Positions 14,834 to 22,227 of a stretch of DNA of 23,831 nt are shown piece by piece (position 1 is the first letter of the stretch; each line of letters begins with the position of its first letter). Made by a program: the position numbers and the translations under genes. This DNA is from JBFMFH01 sp040752275 (lineage in GTDB: Bacteria > Acidobacteriota > Vicinamibacteria > Vicinamibacterales > JAKQTR01), in contig JBFMFH010000015.1 in NCBI GenBank assembly GCA_040752275.1, positions 1 to 23,831 on the forward strand. The letters are read 5' to 3'. The notes beneath the pieces were generated by a model that was not told where the DNA came from, made no database searches, and was given only the letters and a program-made list of their open reading frames with translations.

Positions 14834-15211
14834 GTGGTTGTGAAACTGGCCATCCCGCGATTCGGCGAAACGGTGGCGCCGTGTTTCGAGTACTCGGCCA
14901 CGATTGCCATATTCACGCTCGCGGGCCGGGGGGTGGTCGAGGAACGGGACTTCTGCCTACAGAGCCGCGACGCCCTCGACCGCCTGCGCCTGCTGCGGGA
15001 TCAGGGTGTCGAGCTGCTGATCTGCGGGGGTGTCCAGGAATTCCTGCAGGATGCGCTCGAAGAAAGCGGGATCAGGGTCATCTCGTGGGTCTCGGGCGGC
15101 GTTGACGACCTCGTGAAGAGCTTCCTGGCCGGCGAACTGACGTCAGGGACCATTGGGCCCCGCGGGACGTCGTGCCTGGCCCCGGGTTCGAGGGAGCACG
15201 GGGAATCATGA
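14834..15211 (+). CDS. NifX/NifB-type Fe-Mo cofactor-binding-domain protein
   Basis: A 125-residue protein of the dinitrogenase Fe-Mo cofactor biosynthesis domain family (KLAIPRFGETVAPCFEYSAT, DQGVELLICGGVQEFL, GIRVISWVSGGVDDLVKSFL). The fold binds metal-sulfur clusters or cofactor precursors. Outside nitrogenase clusters, members occur beside redox complexes, and this one may help assemble or regulate the iron-sulfur subunits that follow. Two GTG starts are possible (14834 and 14840); the predicted sigma54 transcript starts only ~8-14 bases earlier, with GGCGGA between. It is the first gene of the operon and overlaps the next by ATGA (15208-15211). Confidence 0.85.
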   Translation: MVVKLAIPRFGETVAPCFEYSATIAIFTLAGRGVVEERDFCLQSRDALDRLRLLRDQGVELLICGGVQEFLQDALEESGIRVISWVSGGVDDLVKSFLAGELTSGTIGPRGTSCLAPGSREHGES

Positions 15212-16563
15212 GCGATACACGAACGAAGCACAGCTTCTATGTCGAGCAGCGCACGCTGGACGCCACCGACAGACCTCGCAAGTTCCTCGAGGCGTTCGCC
15301 GCCGTGCTCGAGCACTCGAGCTACCACCTCCCCCTCGACGTCTACAGCCGGGCGAGCGCGCGGTGCGGGCGCTGCGCCGCCGAGTGCCAGCTCTACCAGT
15401 CGACGGGCGACGACCAGGACATCCCCTGCCACCGCTCGGAATTGCTGCTGCAGGTCTACCGGCGGTACTTCACGCGATCCGGGGCGCTCTCGGCCCGCCT
15501 GACCGGTGGTTTCACGTTGACGGATGAGTACCTCGACACGATGGGCGAGGCCTACTACCGCTGCACGGCGTGCCGGCGCTGCAAGCTCTCGTGCCCGATT
15601 GGAATCGACCATGGGCTCGTCACGCACCTTGCGCGCTGGCTGCTCGCCGAGATCGACCTGGTTCCCAAGGCCCTCGTGGTGGCGACCAGGGAGCAACTCG
15701 AGGGAGTCGGCAACACGTCGGCCATCTCGCCGGCCGCACTCCGCGACACCTGCGAGTTCCTCGAGGACGAGCTCCGAGAGAACTACAACGTCGACGTGAA
15801 GTTCCCCATCGACATCGAGGGGGCCGAGTATGTCTTCTTCCCGGCCGTCTCCGACTACCTGTTGGAGCCGGACACGCTCATGGGGAACGCGGCGGTCATG
15901 CACGTGACCGGCGGGTCCTGGACCATCGGCACGGGGAACTTCGACGGCATCAACTACGGGCTCTTCTACAGCGACCGGATGATGGAGCGCATCGTTCGCC
16001 AGGAGGTGGACGAGGTCAGGCGTCTGAAGGGCCGCACGGTGCTCATCGGCGAGTGCGGGCACGCCACCCGCAGCGCGTGGTTCGTGCCGACCTTCTGTGG
16101 GCCGGGCGCCCCACCGGTCGTGAACGTCGTGCAGTACACCGCCCGGCAGCTCCGGGAGGGCCGGCTGCCATTGAGGCCGGATCGCATCGAGGAGCGCGTC
16201 ACCTATCACGACCCCTGCAACATCGCGCGGTCGGGACGCATCACCGAAGAACCCCGCGAGATCCTGCAGGCGATCTGCCGCGACTTCGTCGAGATGACCC
16301 CGAACCGCAGGGAGAACTACTGCTGCGGCGGCGGGGGCGGCACGGTCTCTCTCGACGAGATCCGGAAGTTTCGTACCGGACCCATGGGCCGGCGCAAGGC
16401 CGAGCAGATCCGGGCGACGGGGGCGAGACTGCTGGTCGCCCCGTGCGCGAACTGCAAGAAGCAGCTCCGGGAGATCTGCGAAGACCACCAACTCGATGTC
16501 GAGGTCGTCGGGCTGCACGATCTGGTGCTGAAGGTCATTGATTTCGGGGAGGGACGTTCATGA
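15208..16563 (+). CDS. CCG-domain iron-sulfur protein, DsrK/HmcF/TmcB (HdrD)-like
   Basis: A 451-residue cytoplasmic catalytic-type subunit. N-terminal clusters: C53/C56/C60 with C74, and a canonical C119-C122-C125-C129-P ferredoxin motif. The C-terminal half has the GECGHATR sequence near 281-288 and one full CCG motif: C337 (HDPCN), C372-C373 (YCCGGGGG) and C413-C416 (CANC). CCG motifs bind the noncubane [4Fe-4S] site used for disulfide or persulfide chemistry in HdrB/HdrD. There is no signal or membrane helix. Together with the next gene (a cytochrome b) it forms the HmcEF, TmcBC or DsrMK-type module that passes electrons between quinone/heme and a cytoplasmic thiol-type acceptor. ATG 15208 is used because it starts in the ATGA overlap. 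Confidence 0.93.
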   Translation: MSDTRTKHSFYVEQRTLDATDRPRKFLEAFAAVLEHSSYHLPLDVYSRASARCGRCAAECQLYQSTGDDQDIPCHRSELLLQVYRRYFTRSGALSARLTGGFTLTDEYLDTMGEAYYRCTACRRCKLSCPIGIDHGLVTHLARWLLAEIDLVPKALVVATREQLEGVGNTSAISPAALRDTCEFLEDELRENYNVDVKFPIDIEGAEYVFFPAVSDYLLEPDTLMGNAAVMHVTGGSWTIGTGNFDGINYGLFYSDRMMERIVRQEVDEVRRLKGRTVLIGECGHATRSAWFVPTFCGPGAPPVVNVVQYTARQLREGRLPLRPDRIEERVTYHDPCNIARSGRITEEPREILQAICRDFVEMTPNRRENYCCGGGGGTVSLDEIRKFRTGPMGRRKAEQIRATGARLLVAPCANCKKQLREICEDHQLDVEVVGLHDLVLKVIDFGEGRS

Positions 16564-17258
16564 ACGCGTGGCTCGAGTGGGCCCGGGGGCCCGCCTTCGT
16601 CTTCTGCTTCAGCTTCATGGTGATGGGCCTCGCCCGGCACGTGGCGCTGACTGTGTGGGAGACGACCCGCACCATGCGGCGCGCAGGTGACAAGTCGTTG
16701 CCCCTGGCGTACATCGCCCGGGCCACGCTGGCGTGGCTGCTGCCGGCACGCGCCATCACCCACGACGCTCTCTTCACGGCCACCTCCGTCGTCTTTCATG
16801 TGGCCATCCTGATCGTACCCGTGTTTCTGGCCGGCCACGTGGCGCTCTGGACGCGGGCCCTCGGTCTTCAGTGGCCGGCGATCCCGAACGGCGTGGCCGA
16901 CGTGCTGACGATTCTCGCCGTCGTGACGGCCGCCGGGCTGGCGGCGCTCCGGCTGACGGCGAAGGCCACGCGAGCCATCACCAGACCGTCCGACTACGCG
17001 CTGCTCGCGGCGCTCGCCCTGCCCTTCGTGACGGGGTTCCTGGTCATGCACCCCGGGCTCGACCCGTTCGGGTACGAGAGCGTCCTGCTCCTGCATGTGA
17101 TGAGCGGCAACCTCGTCTTCGTCCTCCTGCCGGCGACCAAGCTCGCCCACGCGGCGCTCCTGCCCGGCACGCAGCTCGTCGCGGAGCTCGGATGGCACTG
17201 GCCGCCAGACTCCGGCAGCCGGGTCGGCCGGGCGCTCGGGAAGGAGGAACACGTATGA
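16560..17258 (+). CDS. NarI/DsrM/HmcE-like membrane cytochrome b
   Basis: A 232-residue integral membrane protein with about five helices (~10-30, 72-95, 112-132, 146-164, 174-195). Likely heme ligands are paired histidines H80/H93 (VVFHVAILIVPVFLAGHV) and H179/H197 (LLLHVMSGN, KLAHAAL). This is the pattern of the NarI family's two heme b groups. It should anchor the CCG protein and exchange electrons with menaquinone. The gene overlaps both neighbours by ATGA. The assignment as HmcE/TmcC/DsrM-like rests on fold and gene order. Confidence 0.9.
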   Translation: MNAWLEWARGPAFVFCFSFMVMGLARHVALTVWETTRTMRRAGDKSLPLAYIARATLAWLLPARAITHDALFTATSVVFHVAILIVPVFLAGHVALWTRALGLQWPAIPNGVADVLTILAVVTAAGLAALRLTAKATRAITRPSDYALLAALALPFVTGFLVMHPGLDPFGYESVLLLHVMSGNLVFVLLPATKLAHAALLPGTQLVAELGWHWPPDSGSRVGRALGKEEHV

Positions 17259-18022
17259 TCGCGAAGGCCATCCTCACCGATACGACGATGTGCACGGGCT
17301 GCGAGCGGTGCGTGGCCGCGTGCAAGCAGGCCCACGCGCTGGCGGCGGACGAGCCCCGCCGGTGGAAACGGGCGATCGACGATCTGTCGGCAACGCGCTT
17401 CACGACCATCATTCGCCGCGACGGTAAGTCGATCCGGCAGCAGTGCCGCCACTGCGTCGACCCGGCCTGCGTGTCGGCCTGCCTGGTCGGCGCCATGCAG
17501 AAGACGCCCGAGGGTCCGGTCATCTACGACAACGACCGCTGCATGGGCTGCCGGTACTGCATGGTCGCGTGCCCCTTCGGCATCCCGCGCTACGAATGGG
17601 CGGCGGCGGTCCCGTACGTCCGCAAGTGCAACTTCTGCGACGAGCGGCTTGCGGACGGGACGCTGCCGGCGTGCGTGGAGGCCTGCCCGCACAAAGCGAC
17701 CATCTTCGGCGAACGCGAGGCGATGCTGGCGGAGGCCCATCGCCGGATCCGCGAGAGCCCGGGACGCTATCGCGACAAGGTATACGGCGAGTTCGATGTG
17801 GGCGGGACGTCCGTCCTCATGATCTCAGACCTCTCGCTCGACTTCCTGGTCGCCGGCGGGGGATCGCTGGACAAGGCGCTGCCAGACCTGACGTGGGCCG
17901 CCTTGAGGAACGTGCCCGGGCTGGCGCTCGGCGTGGGCGGCGTGATGGCCGGCGTGTTCTGGATCACCGAGCGGCGCATGCGCCTCCAGGCGGATGCACG
18001 GCAGAAGGAGAAGGGCCGGTGA
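17255..18022 (+). CDS. Four-cluster ferredoxin subunit, HmcB/DsrO/HybA-like, with C-terminal anchor
   Basis: A 255-residue protein with four [4Fe-4S] motifs: C13-C16-C19-C23, C64-C67-C72-C76, C96-C99-C102-C106 and C125-C128-C140-C144. A single transmembrane helix lies near 217-236 (NVPGLALGVGGVMAGVFWIT), followed by a basic tail. It is the electron-wire partner of NrfD-type membrane subunits. No Tat or Sec signal precedes the first cluster, so the soluble part should be cytoplasmic, unlike HybA or DsrO, which carry Tat signals. AAGGAG precedes ATG 17255, which overlaps the previous stop by ATGA; the next gene begins in a GTGA overlap. Confidence 0.93.
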   Translation: MIAKAILTDTTMCTGCERCVAACKQAHALAADEPRRWKRAIDDLSATRFTTIIRRDGKSIRQQCRHCVDPACVSACLVGAMQKTPEGPVIYDNDRCMGCRYCMVACPFGIPRYEWAAAVPYVRKCNFCDERLADGTLPACVEACPHKATIFGEREAMLAEAHRRIRESPGRYRDKVYGEFDVGGTSVLMISDLSLDFLVAGGGSLDKALPDLTWAALRNVPGLALGVGGVMAGVFWITERRMRLQADARQKEKGR

Positions 18023-19986
18023 CCGGGCGACTCGCCGCCGTCAAGACGGCGCTCTGGACCATCATGGGCGTGCTGGCCGTCGTGAGCGTCGCCAGGTTCT
18101 CCCGCGGCCTGGGCGCTGTCACCAGTTTGTCGGACGCCACGCCCTGGGGCCTCTGGATCGCCTTCGACGTCATGGCAGGCGTCGCCCTTGCCGCCGGCGG
18201 CTTCACGCTCGCGGCGGCGGTGTACATCTTCGGGCTGACCAGGTATCGGGTGTTCGTCAGGCCCGCCGTCCTCACGGCGTTCCTCGGGTACATCGCCGTT
18301 GCCGTCGGCCTCGTCTACGACCTCGGACTCCCCTGGCATATCTGGCACCCGATCGTGTACCCGCAGGCGCACTCGGTGCTGTTCGAAGTGGCGATGTGCG
18401 TCATGTTGTACCTGACCGTGCTAGCTCTCGAGTTCAGCCCGGTCGTCTTGGAGCATCCGCTCTTCGATCGCCCGGTGTTCAGGGCCATTCATCACGCCCT
18501 GACGCGCGTGACGATTCCCCTCGTCATCCTGGGGATCATGCTGTCGACCCTGCACCAGTCCTCGCTCGGGTCGCTGTTCCTCATCACGCCCTTCCGGGTC
18601 CACCCGCTCTGGTACAGCCCGATTATCTGGATCCTCTTCCTGGTCTCCGCCATCGGCGTCGGGCTCGCCACAATCACGCTCGAGTCCCACGTGGCCGCGT
18701 GGCTCTTCAACCACGAGCGCCCGGACGCCAGGCTGGCCGGTCTCGGCCGGGCAGCCTCGGTCGTGCTCCTGCTGTACGCCGCTCTGCGGATTGGCGACCT
18801 CGCGGTCCGCGGCCGGTTGCACCTCGCCTTCGAGGCCAGCCCCGTGGCGGGGCTGTTCTGGCTGGAGCTGGCCTCGACCGCCCTCGTCCCCGGCGTCCTG
18901 CTCGCCGTTCCTGCCGTGCGTCGGCATGCGCGCGCCTTGGGATTCCTGGCCTTGTCCGTCGTGATCGGCGTGGTTGGCTACCGGTTCAATGTCGCCATCG
19001 TCGCGTTCTGGCGTCCCGACGAACTCCCGTACTTCCCGACGTGGGTCGAGCTGGCCGTCAGCGCAGGCGTCGTTGCCGGCGCCGCACTCGTGTTCATCTT
19101 CTTCGTCGAGCACCTGCGGGTCTATCCGGAGGACACCGGAGCCGCCCATGACACGCCGGCCAGGCTTCGAGTCGATCCGTATGCGACGACGCCCCTGCTC
19201 CCGGTCTCATTGGCCGCCCCGCGGCGCTATTCCATGGGCTTCGTCGCCGGAGCCGCCGTCGCCGTCGCGGCCCTGCCGGCGGGCGCGATGACGGGACGGC
19301 TCGCGGCGCCGGTGCCGGCCGCTGCGGCGCTGGTCGTGCCGGGCGTCGTGTCGGCGCGCAATCCACTGCCCGGTCATGAGCTGCGGGTCGATCCGGCCGC
19401 CACCTCCGGTGCTCGGCTCACGGCCCGCATCGGCCTCATGGTCATCGACGCCAACCGCGACGGCCGGATCGTGCTGTTCCCGCACGATCTCCACGAGAAC
19501 GCGCTCGGCGGCGACAACTCGTGCACCGCCTGCCACCATGCGAGCCTGCCGTTCACCCGTGTCTCGTCGTGTGCGGGATGCCACCGGGACATGTACTCGC
19601 CGTCGGACATGTTCGACCACGCGTACCATGTCGCCAGCCTCGGCGGGAACGCGGGATGCACGAAGTGCCACGTGGACGCCGGCGCGGCGAAGACGCGGGC
19701 GAGCGCGACGGGCTGCGACCGTTGCCACGCACAGATGCTGCTCGCGAGCGTGCGCGTGGCCCGGCCGACGGCCTTCGAGGGGAAGGCGTCGGCCTACCTC
19801 GAGGCGATGCACTCCCTGTGCATCTCTTGTCACGCGGAACGCGAGAGACTGGACCCGAACCGGTACCCGGCCACGTTCGCGGAGTGCCGGAACTGCCACC
19901 GCGACGACAACGGCACGCCCATCCGCACGCTCGAGCCCTACGCCGGGGATCGCCACGTCGCGGCAGGCGCCGGACTCTGGGAATGA
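18019..19986 (+). CDS. NrfD/HmcC-like quinone-interacting membrane subunit fused to a hexaheme cytochrome c
   Basis: A 655-residue fusion. Residues 1 to ~375 form a ten-helix NrfD/HybB/HmcC protein (FDVMAGVALAAGGFTLAAAV, LSTLHQSSLGSLFLI, WVELAVSAGVVAGAALVFIF). Residues ~404-424, preceded by PRR, are an eleventh hydrophobic segment that would bring the C-terminus into the periplasm. Six CxxCH heme motifs follow at C502, C518, C547, C566, C601 and C623. Extra histidines (FPHDLHE, FDHAYH) suit bis-His ligation as in class III cytochromes. In Hmc the cytochrome (HmcA) is a separate protein. The frame is continuous and no internal start with a ribosome site was found, so I read one polypeptide. 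GTG 18019 overlaps the previous stop. It should link the periplasmic heme chain to quinone. Confidence 0.9.
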   Translation: MTGRLAAVKTALWTIMGVLAVVSVARFSRGLGAVTSLSDATPWGLWIAFDVMAGVALAAGGFTLAAAVYIFGLTRYRVFVRPAVLTAFLGYIAVAVGLVYDLGLPWHIWHPIVYPQAHSVLFEVAMCVMLYLTVLALEFSPVVLEHPLFDRPVFRAIHHALTRVTIPLVILGIMLSTLHQSSLGSLFLITPFRVHPLWYSPIIWILFLVSAIGVGLATITLESHVAAWLFNHERPDARLAGLGRAASVVLLLYAALRIGDLAVRGRLHLAFEASPVAGLFWLELASTALVPGVLLAVPAVRRHARALGFLALSVVIGVVGYRFNVAIVAFWRPDELPYFPTWVELAVSAGVVAGAALVFIFFVEHLRVYPEDTGAAHDTPARLRVDPYATTPLLPVSLAAPRRYSMGFVAGAAVAVAALPAGAMTGRLAAPVPAAAALVVPGVVSARNPLPGHELRVDPAATSGARLTARIGLMVIDANRDGRIVLFPHDLHENALGGDNSCTACHHASLPFTRVSSCAGCHRDMYSPSDMFDHAYHVASLGGNAGCTKCHVDAGAAKTRASATGCDRCHAQMLLASVRVARPTAFEGKASAYLEAMHSLCISCHAERERLDPNRYPATFAECRNCHRDDNGTPIRTLEPYAGDRHVAAGAGLWE

Positions 19987-21110
19987 GGGCAGGACAGGCG
20001 GGCGTCATGAAGGCCGACCTGGTCAAACAGTGGGTGCGGACCGAACTCTGGGATCAGGTCCCGGTCGCCATCAGCGTGATCGACCGGCAGTTCCAGGTCG
20101 TCGAGGCGAACCGCAGCTTCGTCTCGGCGTACGGCTCGTGGGAGCACGAGCCGTGCTACGCCGTCTACAAGGGGCGGACGGTACGGTGCGAGAACTGCGC
20201 GGCCGCAAGGACCTTCTCCGACGGCAAGGTGCGCGTGCGCGAGGAGCACGGCGTCCTGCGCGACGGCAAGGAGATCCACTACCTCGTACACATGGTCCCC
20301 CTCGTGCTCGCCGACGGGCACATCCCGTACGTGATCGAGATGTCCACGGACATCACCGCGACGAAGCTCCTCGAACACGAGAAGCTCGAGGCCGAGCGCC
20401 TGGCGGCCGTCGGCCAGACGGTGGCCGGCCTCGCGCACGGCATCAAGAACGTGCTGATGGGCCTCGAAGGCGGTGTCTACATCGTCCGCTCGGGCATGCA
20501 GCGGGCCGACTACGACCGGCTGCTCACGGGCTGGGACATGGTCGAGGAGAACATCACGCGCATTTCCGGCTTCGTGAAGGAGTTCCTCGACTTCGCCAAG
20601 GGACGCAAGACCAAGGTCGCGATGATCGACCCGAACCACATCGCGGCCCAGGTCGTCGCGCTGTACGCCGAGACGGCCAGGTTGGCCCAAATCGGCCTCG
20701 AAGCCCGGCTCGAGCCCGGCCTGGCGGCCGCGCCCCTCGCCGAGGACGACATCCATACGTGTCTCGCCAACCTGGTCTCGAACGCCCTCGATGCCTGCCA
20801 GGTCAGCGAGAAAGCCTCGAAGCACGTCACCCTGACCACCCATGAAGAGGACGGCGTCCTCGTCTTCGAGGTGTTCGACGACGGCATCGGCATGGACTCG
20901 GAAATCCGCAAGAAGGTCTTCACGAACTTCTTCAGCACCAAGGGCTCCGAGAAAGGCACCGGCCTCGGTTTGCTCACGACCCGCAAGATCGTCCACCAGC
21001 ACGGCGGCCGGGTGTCGTTCGAGACCGAGGAGGGCGTCGGCTCGGTCTTCCGCCTGGAGTTTCCGCGCAACCGATTGCCCGTTCCCGACAGGCCGAAAAA
21101 GCGCCGGTGA
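19983..21110 (+). CDS. Cytoplasmic PAS-domain sensor histidine kinase
   Basis: A 375-residue kinase. Residues ~20-130 are a PAS domain containing C58, C69 and C72 (HEPCYAVYKGRTVRCENC). The dimerisation helix holds H152 in AGLAHGIKN. The HATPase domain has an N-box (NLVSNALDA, 263-271), G1 (DDGIGMD, 299-305) and G2 (GTGLGL, 325-330). There are no membrane helices, so it senses an internal signal. The H-box has Gly where most kinases have Glu or Asp next to the His. Start 19983 makes an ATGA overlap with the cytochrome gene; ATG 20007 is an alternative. It is co-transcribed with the electron-transfer genes and two receivers, so it probably monitors the complex's redox output. Confidence 0.92.
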   Translation: MRAGQAGVMKADLVKQWVRTELWDQVPVAISVIDRQFQVVEANRSFVSAYGSWEHEPCYAVYKGRTVRCENCAAARTFSDGKVRVREEHGVLRDGKEIHYLVHMVPLVLADGHIPYVIEMSTDITATKLLEHEKLEAERLAAVGQTVAGLAHGIKNVLMGLEGGVYIVRSGMQRADYDRLLTGWDMVEENITRISGFVKEFLDFAKGRKTKVAMIDPNHIAAQVVALYAETARLAQIGLEARLEPGLAAAPLAEDDIHTCLANLVSNALDACQVSEKASKHVTLTTHEEDGVLVFEVFDDGIGMDSEIRKKVFTNFFSTKGSEKGTGLGLLTTRKIVHQHGGRVSFETEEGVGSVFRLEFPRNRLPVPDRPKKRR

Positions 21111-21121
21111 GGAGACGTGTC

Positions 21122-21709
21122 ATGGACCACCCCGCGAACAAGACCATCCTGGTCGTCGACGACGAACCGGACGTGCAACGGTACCTGGCCACGCTCCTCG
21201 ACGATGCGGGCTTCACGGTGCTGACGGCGAGCGACGGCGAGGAGGCGCTGGCGATCATCCGGAGGCGGAAGCCCGACCTCATCTCGCTCGACCTCATCAT
21301 GCCGAGGAAGTCGGGTCACAAGCTCCTGTACGAGCTGCGAAAGGACCGGTCGCTCTCGCGAATCCCCGTGCTCGTCGTCACGGCCCACGCCCGCGACGAA
21401 CTCGGCAGGACCACGCTGGAGGAGCTGCTCGACAACGGCGTCATCAGCGGCCCCGGCACGTACTTGGAGAAGCCGGTCAACCCGTTGACCTACGTGCGCA
21501 GCATCCAGCGGGCGCTGGGCATCGAAGAGACCGCTGAAGCCGAGGATCGGCTCAGCCTGAAGGATCAACTCGAGCAGAGCCTCAAGGGAGCCTCGAGCGA
21601 CGCCTTGCGCCGGGCGCTCGAAGCCGTCCGGGGCGGGAGTGGGGGCGGGGGTGGGCAAGGAGCCGAACATGAACGCGAGTCGAAAACGGATACTCGTCAT
21701 CGACGATGA
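21122..21709 (+). CDS. Response regulator receiver protein with Gly-rich tail, no output domain
   Basis: A 195-residue protein with one receiver domain (~7-130): acidic pair D13/D14, phospho-acceptor D57 (LISLDLIMP), T87 and K117. After it comes a charged helix (LSLKDQLEQSLKGASSDALR) and a glycine-rich, basic tail. There is no DNA-binding or enzymatic domain. GAGGAG precedes ATG 21122. It follows the kinase by 11 bp and is its likely phosphorylation partner. In the Desulfovibrio hmc operon a receiver-type regulator (Rrf1) also follows the complex genes. The last 41 bp overlap the next gene in another frame. Confidence 0.9.
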   Translation: MDHPANKTILVVDDEPDVQRYLATLLDDAGFTVLTASDGEEALAIIRRRKPDLISLDLIMPRKSGHKLLYELRKDRSLSRIPVLVVTAHARDELGRTTLEELLDNGVISGPGTYLEKPVNPLTYVRSIQRALGIEETAEAEDRLSLKDQLEQSLKGASSDALRRALEAVRGGSGGGGGQGAEHERESKTDTRHRR

Positions 21710-22073
21710 ACCGTCGGTGGTGGCGTACCTGGAGACCCTGCTGCGGGACAACGGTTACGACACCAGCAGCGCCGAGAACGGCCGGACCGGGTTCCAGAAG
21801 GCCAGGGAGGTGAAGCCGGACCTGGTCTGCCTGGACATCACGATGCCGGAGGAGTCGGGCATCCGGTTCTATCGCGACTTGAAGGATGACGCCGAGCTTG
21901 GGTCCACCCCCGTGATCATCGTCACGGCCGTGACCGGCTTCGGCGGAGATCCCGAGCCGTTCAGGCACTTCATCAGCAGCCGGAAGCACGTGCCTCCGCC
22001 GGAGGGGTTCCTCGCGAAGCCGATCGATCGGCAGGAATTCCTGTCGATTGTGGCGAGAGTACTCGCAGCCTAG
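21669..22073 (+). CDS. Single-domain response regulator (CheY-like)
   Basis: A 134-residue stand-alone receiver: D12/D13, phospho-acceptor D56 (LVCLDITMP), T86 and K117 (LAKPID). It has an extended alpha4 region (SSRKHVPPPEGF). AAGGAG precedes ATG 21669, which lies inside the 3' end of the previous receiver gene. With no output domain, it must act by protein contact or phosphate shuttling. It is the last gene of the operon; its stop codon is part of a long inverted repeat. Confidence 0.92.
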   Translation: MNASRKRILVIDDEPSVVAYLETLLRDNGYDTSSAENGRTGFQKAREVKPDLVCLDITMPEESGIRFYRDLKDDAELGSTPVIIVTAVTGFGGDPEPFRHFISSRKHVPPPEGFLAKPIDRQEFLSIVARVLAA

Positions 22074-22137
22074 ACGTCTTGAAGGCCAAGATCCGTTGCA
22101 GATGAGTCAAGTTTCGCTCCGGCCTTCAAGACGTCTA
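22071..22137 (+). terminator. Perfect 17-bp inverted repeat including the operon's last stop codon
   Basis: The arms are 22071-22087 (TAGACGTCTTGAAGGCC) and its exact reverse complement at 22121-22137, with a 33-base loop. There is no T-tract. It may terminate transcription or protect the 3' end of the operon mRNA. Confidence 0.6.
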
Positions 22138-22138
22138 C

Positions 22139-22157
22139 GCCCCGCCGCAGGCGGGGC
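22139..22157 (+). terminator. GC-rich hairpin
   Basis: GCCCCGCC-GCA-GGCGGGGC makes an 8-bp stem with a 3-base loop right after the long inverted repeat. It is followed by AAAG rather than T residues. Confidence 0.5.
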
Positions 22158-22175
22158 AAAGCGAACACTGTGATC

Positions 22176-22227
22176 AGCGAGGCGGAGCTGCTCCACGCGC
22201 CTCGGCGGTCTGAGGCGGAGCCTCGCT
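22176..22227. repeat. Structured element bounded by AGCGAGGC / GCCTCGCT
   Basis: An 8-bp inverted repeat (22176-22183 and 22220-22227) encloses the 18-bp sequence GCCTCGGCGGTCTGAGGC (22199-22216), which can itself pair GCCTC with GAGGC. The 18-mer recurs exactly at 22983-23000. This looks like a small palindromic dispersed element. Confidence 0.5.

Noticed and set aside
15001..16518. Minus-strand open frame opposite the CCG iron-sulfur gene
   Set aside because: Antisense shadow; no motifs, while the plus strand has complete cluster-binding cysteines.
19147..19240. Possible separate start for the cytochrome domain (ATG 19147 or 19234)
   Set aside because: ATG 19147 is out of frame. ATG 19234 is in frame but has no ribosome site and would cut the predicted anchor helix, so the fusion reading is kept.
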